A DNA stretch of 64,000 bases from the NCBI RefSeq assembly GCF_000612845.1, contig NZ_CCAT010000086.1, forward strand, positions 1 through 64,000, given 5' to 3'. This document shows positions 17,514 to 26,890 of this stretch, one piece after another. Made by a program: the position numbers and the translations under genes. The stretch is from Clostridium ihumii AP5. Its GTDB lineage: Bacteria > Bacillota > Clostridia > Clostridiales > Clostridiaceae. The notes beneath the pieces were generated by a model, which had not been told where the DNA came from, did no database searches, and saw nothing but the letters and a program-made list of their open reading frames with translations. How positions within the stretch are numbered: position 1 is the stretch's first letter; each line of letters opens with the position of its first letter.

Positions 17514-19547
17514 TTAATTAAAGCAAATATATTTTGAACTCTTTTCCAATTTTTCTGCTATTTCATTTTTTATTCTTAAACTTTCTTCTGAATTGTTATT
17601 CATAATTTCCTTAGCTTCTCTATTAGCAAAAGAAAAAATCTTAAAATCTTCTACTAAATCAGCGAGCAGAAGCCCATTTTCACCAGATTGTTTATATCCG
17701 AAAACTTCTCCTCCTCCTCTAATCCTCAAATCTTCCTCTGCTATAAAAAAGCCATCATTACTATTTTTCATAGTTTCCATTCTTTTTTTAGTTGTTTCAC
17801 TTTTAATTTCAGGTAATAAAATACAGTAGGATTTATATTTACCTCTTCCAACTCTTCCTCTTAATTGGTGTAACTGTGAAAGTCCAAATCTTTCTGCATT
17901 TTCTATTATCATAACACTTGCATTTGGGACATTTACACCCACTTCTATAACTGTAGTAGATATTAACACCTTTATATTACCTTTTTTAAACTCTTCCATT
18001 ATATCATTTTTTTCTTTATTTGGCATTTTACCATGTAGAATTGCAACTTCTATATTTTTAAAATAGTCTTTTTTTATTTCGTTATATAAATTTTCTACAG
18101 AACTTAATTTTAAATCTTCATTTTCTTCAACTAAAGGGCATACTATATAAATTTGCCTTCCCTCTTCTATTTGTTTTAAAGCAAAGTTGTAAGCTCTATT
18201 CTTCTCTTTTTTATCTAAATAATATGTATCTATCTTCTGTCTTCCTGGTGGTAATTTATCTATTATAGATACCTCTAAATCACCATACATATATAATGTT
18301 AAAGTTCTAGGTATAGGGGTTGCACTCATAACTAAAACATCAACATTATTCCCCTTAGAACTTAATTTATTCCTTTGATTTACACCAAATCTATGTTGCT
18401 CATCAGTTACTATCATACCTAACTTTTTAAACTCTACATCATCTTCTATAATCGCATGCGTTCCTATAAGCAAATCAATTTCTCCATCTTTTACATTCTC
18501 TTTTAAAATCTTTTTATTCTTAGCTGTAATACTTCCAGTTAATAATCCTACTTTTATATCAAACTCATCAAATAGTTTAACTGCTTCTAAGTAATGTTGT
18601 TTGGCTAAAATCTCTGTTGGTGCCATTAATGCTCCCTGATATCCATTTTTAATTATATTAAAAAGTGTTATTAACGATACTATAGTTTTTCCACTTCCAA
18701 CATCACCTTGTACAAGCCTATTCATCACTATAGGCTTTTTCTCATCTATTAATATTTCTCTTATTACTCTATTTTGAGCATCAGTCAATTCAAATGGTAA
18801 TTTTGCTTTTAATTCCTTAAGTTCTGGAGAAATTTTAAAAGGTATTCCTGTTGAATTTGTATTACTATTTTTTAGCATTAAAATCTTCATAGAATATGTA
18901 AAAAGTTCTTGAAACTTTAATCTTCTTCTCGCTTCATCTAAATCACTTCTATTTTTAGGATTATGAATATTTTTAAGCGCATCATCTAATGACATGAATT
19001 TATACTTATCAATGATATGCCTTGGTAAATTTTCAATTATTTTTACATGTGCTAGAACTTCACTTATTATTTTATTTAAAAAGTTATTACTAAGATTATC
19101 TTTTAATGAATATTTAGCTAGTATTTTATTCGTATCATTTGTTATATTCTTTAAAATTTTAGGATTGCTAATTTTATATTCCTTATTAAATTTATTTATC
19201 TTACCTGTAATAATGTATGTCTCATTTATTCTAAAACTATTCTTTGCATATGGTTGATTAAACCATTGACCTCTAACTATATCTTCATCACTTTGGAAAA
19301 TGACAGTAGATATTATCTTATTTGTTTTTGTTCTTATGTCTGGTTTTATACTCTTTACTCTACATTCTAATATTACTTTATCATTCTCATTAAAAGTCTC
19401 TAAGTTGCTTCCTACTTTAATAATATCATAGTCTCTTGGAAAGTATAAAAGTAAATCTAATATTGAGTATATACCACACTTATTTAACTTTTCAGCCATT
19501 TTAGGCCCAACACCTTTTACATAAGCTATATCGTCATATATATTCAT
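17514..19547 (-). CDS. recG: ATP-dependent DNA helicase RecG
   Basis: 677 aa. RecG reverses stalled replication forks and processes Holliday junctions. It shows the N-terminal HhH/wedge region (VKGVGPKMAEKL), an OB-fold wedge (60-150), Walker A QGDVGSGKT near 281, the helicase motif VTDEQHRFGVNQR in place of DEAH, ATPIPRTL, and the C-terminal RGRVGRG motif VI. Length is normal. It has its own leader, because a terminator closes the yloV operon upstream. Confidence 0.97.
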   Translation of the reverse strand: MNIYDDIAYVKGVGPKMAEKLNKCGIYSILDLLLYFPRDYDIIKVGSNLETFNENDKVILECRVKSIKPDIRTKTNKIISTVIFQSDEDIVRGQWFNQPYAKNSFRINETYIITGKINKFNKEYKISNPKILKNITNDTNKILAKYSLKDNLSNNFLNKIISEVLAHVKIIENLPRHIIDKYKFMSLDDALKNIHNPKNRSDLDEARRRLKFQELFTYSMKILMLKNSNTNSTGIPFKISPELKELKAKLPFELTDAQNRVIREILIDEKKPIVMNRLVQGDVGSGKTIVSLITLFNIIKNGYQGALMAPTEILAKQHYLEAVKLFDEFDIKVGLLTGSITAKNKKILKENVKDGEIDLLIGTHAIIEDDVEFKKLGMIVTDEQHRFGVNQRNKLSSKGNNVDVLVMSATPIPRTLTLYMYGDLEVSIIDKLPPGRQKIDTYYLDKKEKNRAYNFALKQIEEGRQIYIVCPLVEENEDLKLSSVENLYNEIKKDYFKNIEVAILHGKMPNKEKNDIMEEFKKGNIKVLISTTVIEVGVNVPNASVMIIENAERFGLSQLHQLRGRVGRGKYKSYCILLPEIKSETTKKRMETMKNSNDGFFIAEEDLRIRGGGEVFGYKQSGENGLLLADLVEDFKIFSFANREAKEIMNNNSEESLRIKNEIAEKLEKSSKYICFN

Positions 19548-19578
19548 ACCAACACTCCATAATACTTCTATATAATAG

Positions 19579-19599
19579 AAAAAAGCCCTAAGGCTTTTA
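19579..19599 (-). terminator. Terminator of yloU-yloV
   Basis: AAAAGCC-TTAG-GGCTTTTTTC on the minus strand. The 5' arm begins at the yloV stop codon (TAA at 19597-19599). Confidence 0.85.
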
Positions 19600-21249
19600 T
19601 TCTACAGCTGTTATAAAATAATATAATGGCTGTTTACCATTAAAACATTGTACGTCCATCTCAGTATATTTTTCTTCTAATTTAGAAACAAGCTCTTGAA
19701 CTTTTTCTTCATCACAATCTTCTCCGTAAAATAATGTTATTATTTCACTATCTTCATTCACCATATCTGATATTAAGTCTTCACAAACTTCATAAACATC
19801 TGTGCCAACTTCTTTTATATCTTTTTCTAATATTCCAAGAATGTTACCTTCTTTTATAACTTTATTATCATGTTCTGTATCTTTAACTGCATAAGTTACT
19901 TCACCTGATATAACAGTTCCTATTATATCTTCCATAGTAGCTTGATTTTCTTCAGCACTTTGTTCACTATCAAACATAGTTATTGCTGTAATTCCTTGTG
20001 GAATTGTTGTAGTACCTATAACCACTACGTTTTTATCTTCAACTAATTCAACTGCTTGATTTGCTGCCATTATAATATTTTTATTATTTGGTAATACAAA
20101 TACTGTCTTAGCATTAACTTTATTTATACTCTCTACTATATCTTGAGTACTTGGATTCATTGTCTGTCCGCCTTCAATTACAACGTCAACTCCAAGATCT
20201 TTGAAAATATCTTTAATACCTTCTCCTCTAGCTACAGTAACAAATCCGTATGGTTTTAACTCTTCTTTTACTTCTTCTTCTATTTTTTCAATAGCTTTTT
20301 CTTCATCTGAATCATTTTTTAAACTTCTATTTTGTTCTCTCATATTTTCAATCTTTATCTTAGTTAATTCCCCAAAAGTCATTGCTTTTGATAAAATTGC
20401 TCCTGGATTGTTAGTATGAACATGAACCTTAAAGAATTCATCAAGACCAACTAGAACTATTGAATCTCCATTTTCTTCTAAGTAAGTTTTAAAATTTTTA
20501 CTATCAACTTTATCTGATAATATTAAAAATTCAGTGCAATATCCAAACTTGATATCTTCTGGATTTATGTTAGCTTCCGGATTAACTTGTTCTACATTTT
20601 TACTTTCAACAGCTTTAGTATTTAGTTTTACTGTTAAGTTATCTTTTAAAACTTCATACATACCTTTAAATAAGATTAATAATCCCATACCACCAGCATC
20701 TACAACTTTTGCTTTTTTTAATTGTGGTAACATATCTGGAGTTTTGCTTAACATTTCCTCACTATTATCACATATTTCTTTAAATAGACTAACTAAATCT
20801 ATTTCACTGCTTTCTTTAGCACCTTCTGCTGCTGCTCTTATTATTGTAAGTATTGTTCCCTCTGTAGGTCTCATAACAGCTTTATAAGCAAAATTAGCAC
20901 CTTCTATAATACTATTTTTTATATCATCCGCTTCTGCTTCAACCTTACCTTCAACACCTTTAGCTATTCCTCTAAATATTTGAGAAAGAATAACTCCAGA
21001 ATTTCCTCTTGCTCCCATAAGAGCACCTTTTGCTAATTTTTTAGCTATTTCTCCAACGCCTTCATTTTCCATGCTATCTACTTCAGTTACAGCAGCTTTA
21101 AATGTCATAGACATATTAGTTCCTGTGTCTCCATCTGGAACTGGAAAAACATTTAACGCATTTACATATTCTTTTTGCTCTTCTAATCTATTGGACGCAT
21201 TTCTTAACATGTTGCAAAAATCTTGCCCATTTATTTTTAAGTATTCCAA
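19597..21249 (-). CDS. yloV: DhaL/DegV-type kinase YloV (FakA-like)
   Basis: 550 aa. The N-terminal DhaL (DAK2) ATP-binding domain has the magnesium-binding motif VFPVPDGDTGTNM (residues 34-46) and ARGNSGVILSQIF near 97. A middle domain and a C-terminal DegV-like half (from about 330) follow. This is the domain order of FakA, the kinase that phosphorylates exogenous fatty acids bound to FakB in Staphylococcus aureus; equivalence here is inferred. The gene overlaps neither neighbour and follows yloU by 12 bp, a pair conserved in Firmicutes. Confidence 0.9.
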   Translation of the reverse strand: MEYLKINGQDFCNMLRNASNRLEEQKEYVNALNVFPVPDGDTGTNMSMTFKAAVTEVDSMENEGVGEIAKKLAKGALMGARGNSGVILSQIFRGIAKGVEGKVEAEADDIKNSIIEGANFAYKAVMRPTEGTILTIIRAAAEGAKESSEIDLVSLFKEICDNSEEMLSKTPDMLPQLKKAKVVDAGGMGLLILFKGMYEVLKDNLTVKLNTKAVESKNVEQVNPEANINPEDIKFGYCTEFLILSDKVDSKNFKTYLEENGDSIVLVGLDEFFKVHVHTNNPGAILSKAMTFGELTKIKIENMREQNRSLKNDSDEEKAIEKIEEEVKEELKPYGFVTVARGEGIKDIFKDLGVDVVIEGGQTMNPSTQDIVESINKVNAKTVFVLPNNKNIIMAANQAVELVEDKNVVVIGTTTIPQGITAITMFDSEQSAEENQATMEDIIGTVISGEVTYAVKDTEHDNKVIKEGNILGILEKDIKEVGTDVYEVCEDLISDMVNEDSEIITLFYGEDCDEEKVQELVSKLEEKYTEMDVQCFNGKQPLYYFITAVE

Positions 21250-21261
21250 CTTTAGTACCTC

Positions 21262-21612
21262 CTAGACTCTAACACCTTGAACATTTACTATGACTTGTGA
21301 AACTTTAAGTCCTGTAAAACTTTCTACATTGTATTTCACTTTTTGAATTATATTATTAGCAATTACAGATATTTTTGTTCCATATTCAACTATTATATAT
21401 AACTCTATACTTAAAGATTCATTTTTTGTATTAACTTTTACACCTTTTCCAAGGTTCTCACCTTTTAAAAGCTCCCATAATCCATCTTTAGCATTTTTAG
21501 ATGCCATTCCAACAACACCATAACATTCCATTGTTGAAACTCCTGCTATGTTAGCCAAAACTTCTTCTGAGTAATAAACGTTACCTATTTGATTAGTTAT
21601 GCTAGCTTTCAT
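21262..21612 (-). CDS. yloU: Asp23/YloU family protein
   Basis: 116 aa Asp23-family protein: residues 7-40 carry IGNVYYSEEVLANIAGVST and the C-terminal half carries LYIIVEYGTKISVIANNI. Asp23 proteins are abundant membrane-associated cell-envelope stress proteins in staphylococci; the general role of YloU is not settled. AAGGAGGAG SD. It is first in an operon with yloV and divergent from rpmB across a 412-bp AT-rich spacer. Confidence 0.93.
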   Translation of the reverse strand: MKASITNQIGNVYYSEEVLANIAGVSTMECYGVVGMASKNAKDGLWELLKGENLGKGVKVNTKNESLSIELYIIVEYGTKISVIANNIIQKVKYNVESFTGLKVSQVIVNVQGVRV

Positions 21613-21941
21613 AATAACTCCTCCTTAAATAACACCATATAAATTTATTTTATATTATAAAATAAATTATATCAAGAAATTAATTCTCTTCTAAATTTTA
21701 TATAAATATATTAATTTCATAATTATACTATATATTAATTAAAAAATATACTATATATAACATTTTCAATATAAATTTATGCTTTTTACTAGTTTTTACT
21801 TCTAATTTATTTTTATTCATATTAAAATATTATATATAATGTTTTATTTATAACAAGCTGTAATCTCAATATTTTACCTTTTATTACATATATATTTTGA
21901 AAATATATTTATATATTTTTCAACTGTTTATATTTTTTTAC
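21613..21941. other. AT-rich spacer between divergent yloU and rpmB
   Basis: Over 85% A+T, no ORF and no clear structure. A possible yloU promoter (TTGATA, 17 bp, TAAAAT on the minus strand near 21640-21670) is too low-complexity to trust. Confidence 0.4.
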
Positions 21942-21971
21942 TTGCATAACTTATAAGTATTATGGTAAAAT
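21942..21971 (+). promoter_or_regulatory. Probable sigma-A promoter of rpmB
   Basis: -35 TTGCAT (21942-21947), 18-bp spacer and -10 TAAAAT (21966-21971), about 45 bp before the rpmB SD. Confidence 0.65.
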
Positions 21972-22024
21972 AGCTTGTGTTTGATTTAAACATTAATCTT
22001 GGGAATTATAAGGAGGTGTTTGAA

Positions 22025-22216
22025 TTGTCAAGAAGATGCGAAATATGTAACAAAGGTGTTGTTGCAGGTACTCAGTATAGCCACTCACACCGTCAATCAA
22101 AAAGAACATGGGCTCCAAACTTAAAAAAAGTTAAAGCTATAGTTAAAGGATCTCCTAAAACTATCCATGTATGTACTAGATGCTTACGTTCAGGTAAAGT
22201 TCAACGTGCTATATAG
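22025..22216 (+). CDS. rpmB: 50S ribosomal protein L28
   Basis: 63 aa from the TTG at 22025, chosen because AAGGAGGTG ends 6 bp ahead and all L28 proteins begin (M)SRRCEICNKG. A longer in-frame reading from 21977 is not supported. Two CXXC pairs (CEIC at residues 5-8 and CTRC near 52) make it the zinc-binding form. It is on the plus strand, divergent from yloU, the same relation as in B. subtilis. Confidence 0.97.
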   Translation: MSRRCEICNKGVVAGTQYSHSHRQSKRTWAPNLKKVKAIVKGSPKTIHVCTRCLRSGKVQRAI

Positions 22217-22221
22217 TTCTA

Positions 22222-22253
22222 AAAATGCAACTTATATTTAAGTTGCATTTTTA
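22222..22253 (+). terminator. Terminator of rpmB
   Basis: AAAAATGCAACTTA stem paired with TAAGTTGCATTTTT, U-rich tail on the plus strand. Confidence 0.9.
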
Positions 22254-22335
22254 TTTTTCACAAATATTTTTTTATATAGGTTTTCAAGCTATATGTATAC
22301 AAATAATCATTGAAGCTTGTTGCCTAAACTAAAGT

Positions 22336-22410
22336 TTATTTTTCTTTTCTAACAAATAATTTAACAATTTTAGATAAAAATTTAGGAAGTTTAACTGCCA
22401 TTATTTTCAT
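22336..22410 (-). CDS. spoVM: Stage V sporulation protein M, 24 aa
   Basis: A 24-residue ORF, far below usual cut-offs, with a perfect GGAGGTGATT SD. The peptide starts MKIMAVKLPKFL and continues as a basic amphipathic helix; B. subtilis SpoVM has the same xIKLPKFLxxIV core. SpoVM inserts into the convex outer forespore membrane and anchors SpoIVA, starting coat assembly. Position beside rpmB and downstream of thiN is identical to B. subtilis. The partner spoIVA is also in this window, at 42.8 kb. Identification rests on the motif plus synteny. Confidence 0.92.
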   Translation of the reverse strand: MKIMAVKLPKFLSKIVKLFVRKEK

Positions 22411-22442
22411 ATAATCACCTCCATGTATACATATATATTTTT

Positions 22443-22628
22443 TTATTTACTTATTATCTCAGCACCTATAAAAATTACACTTATAATTATTACAACTACC
22501 CATCCCCAAAATGGTATTATAAGACCTAAAAGTATACCTATAATTAATGCAGTTATAGTATTTTTATTAATTTTTTCTAAGTTATTATTTTTTGGAGTAA
22601 TGCTTTTATTATATTTTTTTTTAGACAT
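22443..22628 (-). CDS. Small membrane protein of unknown function, 61 aa
   Basis: 61 aa with a basic N-terminus (MSKKKYNKSITPKNNN) and a hydrophobic C-terminal two-thirds (two closely spaced segments, residues 24-58). The GGGGGGAGGTAA SD is among the strongest in the window, which supports a real gene. It lies between the thiN terminator and spoVM in the same direction, 32 bp before spoVM, so it is probably co-transcribed with it and may be sporulation-linked. I recognise no family. Confidence 0.65.
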   Translation of the reverse strand: MSKKKYNKSITPKNNNLEKINKNTITALIIGILLGLIIPFWGWVVVIIISVIFIGAEIISK

Positions 22629-22691
22629 TTACCTCCCCCCATAAATATGTTTTCATATTACCAATATATGTATTACATCTCAAATTGACAC

Positions 22692-22722
22692 AAAAAAAAT
22701 AGACTTAATTTAAGTCTATTTT
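22692..22722 (-). terminator. Terminator of the priA-thiN gene block
   Basis: AATAGACTTAA/TTAAGTCTATT stem with an eight-base U-tract on the minus strand; the 5' arm starts inside the thiN stop codon. It isolates the small membrane gene and spoVM from thiN. Confidence 0.9.
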
Positions 22723-23353
22723 AATCTACTGCCCTTATTAAAATTAAGCTTCCTGAATTAAAATTTAGATATACTTCATTTTCTAAAAATTCATTTGATA
22801 CGGTTAAATTATCACCAACTTTTAAATTATAATTATCTAAATTATATTTTGAACCCTCTATTTTTAGATTTTTTACTTCTTTATCATATGCAAATAATGA
22901 AAATCCTTCGCCTCTACAACCCATTATTTTACTTGGTTTCGTTATTATAGTTATTTTATTGTTATCATCAACTATATATGCTTTTAAGCCCTTATTTATA
23001 GCCTTATAAAGCACACACACATTCCCTATTACATGATCCATCCTACTACCTGTACAGCCTAAAAACATTACCTCAGTAGCTCCATTATCAATAGCTTTTA
23101 AAAGAGCTAATTCTGTATCTGTATAATCTTTTTCTGGTGGATATTTTTCTATGTCAACTTTACCCTTAAAATATTCAAGAACTTTTTTATCTATAGAATC
23201 AAAATCTCCTATAAGAAATTTAGGAATTATTTTATTTGTATACAATACATTAGCACCACTATCAGCTGCTATAACATTATATCCATCATCTATATATCTT
23301 TTTAAAAGCCTATAGCTTGGTGGTGTTCCTCCTGATACTATAATATATTTCAT
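22721..23353 (-). CDS. thiN: Thiamine pyrophosphokinase
   Basis: 210 aa. Transfers pyrophosphate from ATP to thiamine, giving TPP. Motifs: N-terminal IVSGGTPPS, AADSGANVL near 31, LIGDFDSID near 49, the DYTDTELALLKAI acidic block near 81, and GCTGSRMDHVIGNV near 98. All fit the TPK family. It immediately follows rpe (1-bp gap), as in the B. subtilis rsgA-rpe-thiN order. Confidence 0.95.
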   Translation of the reverse strand: MKYIIVSGGTPPSYRLLKRYIDDGYNVIAADSGANVLYTNKIIPKFLIGDFDSIDKKVLEYFKGKVDIEKYPPEKDYTDTELALLKAIDNGATEVMFLGCTGSRMDHVIGNVCVLYKAINKGLKAYIVDDNNKITIITKPSKIMGCRGEGFSLFAYDKEVKNLKIEGSKYNLDNYNLKVGDNLTVSNEFLENEVYLNFNSGSLILIRAVD

Positions 23354-23354
23354 A

Positions 23355-24005
23355 TTAAAATCCTTCTTTTAAAGATTTTATATTTTTTTCTATTTCACCA
23401 TTTTTAAATACACTAGATCCAGCAACTATAACATTTGCACCACTTTTAACTATTTCTTCTATATTATCTTTACTTACTCCACCATCTACTTGAATCATTA
23501 AATTTCTATTAAACTTATCACTTAGTTCTTTTACTTCTTTTATTTTATCAGCACTATAATTTATGTATTTTTGACCACCAAATCCCGGATTAACTGACAT
23601 AATAAGCACCATATCTAAATTAGGAATTAGATGTTTTATAGCTTCTACTGGTGTTGCTGGATTCAATGCTACCGCTGCTTTAACACCAAAACTTTTAATA
23701 TAATTTATAGTTCTATCTAAATGTCTATCTGCTTCTGCATGTATAGTTATTATATCTGCACCAGCATCTGCAAACTCTTTAATATATCTTGATGGCTCTT
23801 CAATCATTAAATGAACATCAAATGGAATAGTTGTATATTTTCTAATTGCTTTAATTACTGGTAATCCAAAAGATATATTTGGAACAAACATTCCATCCAT
23901 TACATCTATATGAACCATATCAGCTCCACACTGCTCTAATTTTTCTACATCCCTACCTAAATTTGCAAAATCTGCTGATAGTATTGATGGTGATATTTTT
24001 ATCAT
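23355..24005 (-). CDS. rpe: Ribulose-phosphate 3-epimerase
   Basis: 216 aa TIM barrel. Interconverts ribulose-5-phosphate and xylulose-5-phosphate in the pentose phosphate pathway. Metal and substrate motifs: [11 protein letters not shown] (7-17), [17 protein letters not shown] (30-46), [20 protein letters not shown] and the phosphate-binding [15 protein letters not shown]. The start overlaps the rsgA stop by 4 bp, so the genes are translationally coupled. Confidence 0.97.
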   Translation of the reverse strand: MIKISPSILSADFANLGRDVEKLEQCGADMVHIDVMDGMFVPNISFGLPVIKAIRKYTTIPFDVHLMIEEPSRYIKEFADAGADIITIHAEADRHLDRTINYIKSFGVKAAVALNPATPVEAIKHLIPNLDMVLIMSVNPGFGGQKYINYSADKIKEVKELSDKFNRNLMIQVDGGVSKDNIEEIVKSGANVIVAGSSVFKNGEIEKNIKSLKEGF

Positions 24006-24868
24006 TTTTTATTCCCCCTACAACTCATAATTTCTTCTAATGTTTTTATATAGAATTCATACCTTGAACTATGAATTTTCCCATCTTGCACAGCTTCCTT
24101 TACTGCACAGTTTGGTTCTTTATAATGCATACAATTATTAAATTTGCAACCATCTCTATATTTATCAAATTCTCTAAAACAATATTGTAATTCGTCTTTA
24201 GGTATAAAATCTAATTCTAAAGATGAAAATCCTGGAGTATCTACTAAAAGTCCATCTTCAACTTCAACAAGTTCACTATGCCTTGTAGTATGTTTTCCCC
24301 TTTTTAGCTTATTACTTATTTCACCAGTTTCCATAAATTCTCTACCTAGAAATTTGTTTAATATAGTTGATTTCCCAACACCAGATGGTCCACAAAAAAC
24401 ACTTATATTTCCTTTTATTTTATCTTTTAATTTTTCTAAACCTACATTATTTTTAGCTTCTAAATATAAAACCTCATATCCCGCTGATTCTAATTCTTCT
24501 CTAACTTTATCTATTTCTTCGTTTTCTAAGTCCATTTTATTAAAACAAATTATAGATTTTAAATTATTATACTCGCATAATAACAGGAATTTGCTAAGCA
24601 AATCCCTGTTCAAATCTGGATGTCTAAAAGAAAAAACTATAAAAGCTTGAGTTACATTAGCAACTACTGGTCTTATTAATTCACTCTTTCTATCATAGAT
24701 TTCTTCTATAACTCCATCTTCTCCATCTATTGAAATTTTAACATAATCTCCTATCATTGGTGATAATTTATTATGTCTAAATTTACCTCTAGCCTTACAT
24801 GTATAAAGCTTATCTTCACATTTTACGTAATAAAGTCCACCTATACCTTTAACTATTATTCCTTCCAT
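24002..24868 (-). CDS. rsgA: Ribosome small-subunit GTPase RsgA
   Basis: 288 aa. Circularly permuted GTPase that helps late 30S maturation. Order seen: OB fold (1-65), FNKMDL G4 motif near 120, P-loop [11 protein letters not shown] near 160 and DTPGFSS G3 near 209, then a C-terminal zinc knuckle with Cys/His in [20 protein letters not shown]. Permuted G4-G1-G3 order is the family hallmark. It follows prkC by 12 bp. Confidence 0.97.
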   Translation of the reverse strand: MEGIIVKGIGGLYYVKCEDKLYTCKARGKFRHNKLSPMIGDYVKISIDGEDGVIEEIYDRKSELIRPVVANVTQAFIVFSFRHPDLNRDLLSKFLLLCEYNNLKSIICFNKMDLENEEIDKVREELESAGYEVLYLEAKNNVGLEKLKDKIKGNISVFCGPSGVGKSTILNKFLGREFMETGEISNKLKRGKHTTRHSELVEVEDGLLVDTPGFSSLELDFIPKDELQYCFREFDKYRDGCKFNNCMHYKEPNCAVKEAVQDGKIHSSRYEFYIKTLEEIMSCRGNKK

Positions 24869-24880
24869 ACATCCTCCAAA

Positions 24881-26890
24881 TTATTGCTGATTTGTTCCAT
24901 TCTCAGGCTTTACTGGTTTTTCTTCTTCTGTTGGTGCTTTTTTTACTGTTACCCATATAGTTTCACCTTTTACAACTTTTTCGCCTTCTGATGTACTTTG
25001 TGACTCAACTATATCTTTATCTTCCCCAGTAGCATTAATATTTAATCCTAAGCTACTTGCAAGACTTTTTGCTTCACCTAAAGTTTTTCCAACAAATCTT
25101 GGTACTGAAACTTTTTCTGGCTCCGGTTCTTGATATTTATAATAATTAACATTAATCGGTGTTTGTTGTTTTACTTTTGATCCTACCGCTGCACTTTGAT
25201 TAAATATCTTACCATCCAAAGATTTATCAGTTGTTATTACAGCTGTAGTTTCTCCTAATTGTAAATTAGATACACTTAAAACATTTGCTGCTTCATCTAT
25301 AGTCATATTTGTAAGACTTGGAACTTTTTCATATACAATAGCAGATCCTTGACTTATAACTATATTTACTGTACCACCTTTTTTGATTGTGCTTCCTGGT
25401 TGTGGATCTTGTCTTATTACAGTTCCCTCACCATAGGTTTCATTGTTTTCCTTTTCAATTTTTCCTACTTTTAGTCCAAGAGCAGCTATTTGTTTTTGTG
25501 CTTCAGCTGAATCTAAATTTCTTATATCTGGAACTGAAAGTTCTTCTTCTCCCAAACTAATTGTAACTTTTACTTCAGAATTTTTCTTTACAGTAGTACC
25601 TTCGCTTGGCATAACTCTAAGTATTGTTCCTTTTTCCTTATCACTTTTTTCTTCATTATCTACAACTAAAACAAGTCCAAGCTCATCTAACATTTTTTTA
25701 ACAGTATCTTTATCTTTACCTACTATTTGAGGAATTTTAACTTCTTTTCTACTTTTTTCATTTGCTGAACCACTAAAAGATTTTATTGACATTGTAATTC
25801 CAAATGCTCCTAATAGTACAACCAAAACCATTATTGATGCTATTACTATATTTCGCTTCTTTTTAGCATCTTTTGAACTTTTCTTTTTAGGTTTAACTTC
25901 TTCAAAATCATCATCATCTTCATAATCATCATCTTCTTCATAATCATCTTCATACTCTTCATTCTTAGATGTATAATTCACTTTTGAAGCTTTTTTAGGT
26001 TCTGGGTTTATTGGGGACATTATTCTTGTAAATTCTTCAGTCTCCCTATCTTTTTGATGTATAGTATAATTATTGTTATTTTTTATTTGCTCTAAATCAT
26101 GATATATTTCCGTTGCACTCTGATATCTTCTAATAGGCTCTTTTTCAATTGCCTTTAATATAAGATTACTAAGGCTTAATGGTATATCATATCTTATAGC
26201 TATAGGAGGCACTACAGGTTCTTGTATATGCTTCAATGCTATTGATACTGGACTATCTCCATCAAACGGTACCTTGCCTGTTGCCATCTCATAAAGAACA
26301 ATTCCTAGTGAATATATATCTGTTCTAAAATCTACAACTTTACCTTTTGCTTGCTCTGGCGAAAAATAATGTGCAGATCCAATAACTCTACTAGTATGCG
26401 TTATTGTATCACTATTGGAAGCTTTGGCTATTCCAAAATCTGTTACCTTTGCTATTCCATCTTCTGTTACTAATATGTTATGTGGCTTTATATCTCTATG
26501 AATAATTCCATTTTTATGTGCACACTCTAACGCCTTAGCAATTTGTATTCCCATATCTATAACTTCTGATGGTTCTAAACTTCCTTTTTCACAAATAATT
26601 TGTTTTAATGTTTTTCCATTAACAAGTTCCATAACTATATAATTATATTTTCCTTCTACACCAACATCATAAATATTTACAATATTAGTATGTGAAAAGC
26701 TTGCAGTAGCTGCTGCTTCTTTTCTAAATTTATCCATAAACTCAATATTAGAAGTATATTGTTCTTTAAGGATTTTCACTGCTACATACCTATTCAAAAG
26801 TCGACATCTAGCTTTATAGACTACAGCCATTCCACCTTCGCCAATCTTTTCAATCAGTTCATATCTACTTCCTAATATGGTTCCAATCAT
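24881..26890 (-). CDS. prkC: PASTA-domain Ser/Thr protein kinase PrkC
   Basis: 669 aa from the ATG at 26890 (MIGTILGSRYELIEKIGEGG), preferred over 26896 because of AAGGAGAGTG spacing. A cytoplasmic Hanks kinase (1-270: VAVKIL, HRDIKPHNIL, DFGIA, SPEQA) is followed by an acidic/basic linker, one membrane helix near residue 350, and four extracellular PASTA repeats (about 380-655). PASTA kinases sense muropeptides; in Bacillus PrkC triggers spore germination. The start overlaps the end of prpC by 26 bp, a conserved kinase-phosphatase pair. Confidence 0.97.
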   Translation of the reverse strand: MIGTILGSRYELIEKIGEGGMAVVYKARCRLLNRYVAVKILKEQYTSNIEFMDKFRKEAAATASFSHTNIVNIYDVGVEGKYNYIVMELVNGKTLKQIICEKGSLEPSEVIDMGIQIAKALECAHKNGIIHRDIKPHNILVTEDGIAKVTDFGIAKASNSDTITHTSRVIGSAHYFSPEQAKGKVVDFRTDIYSLGIVLYEMATGKVPFDGDSPVSIALKHIQEPVVPPIAIRYDIPLSLSNLILKAIEKEPIRRYQSATEIYHDLEQIKNNNNYTIHQKDRETEEFTRIMSPINPEPKKASKVNYTSKNEEYEDDYEEDDDYEDDDDFEEVKPKKKSSKDAKKKRNIVIASIMVLVVLLGAFGITMSIKSFSGSANEKSRKEVKIPQIVGKDKDTVKKMLDELGLVLVVDNEEKSDKEKGTILRVMPSEGTTVKKNSEVKVTISLGEEELSVPDIRNLDSAEAQKQIAALGLKVGKIEKENNETYGEGTVIRQDPQPGSTIKKGGTVNIVISQGSAIVYEKVPSLTNMTIDEAANVLSVSNLQLGETTAVITTDKSLDGKIFNQSAAVGSKVKQQTPINVNYYKYQEPEPEKVSVPRFVGKTLGEAKSLASSLGLNINATGEDKDIVESQSTSEGEKVVKGETIWVTVKKAPTEEEKPVKPENGTNQQ

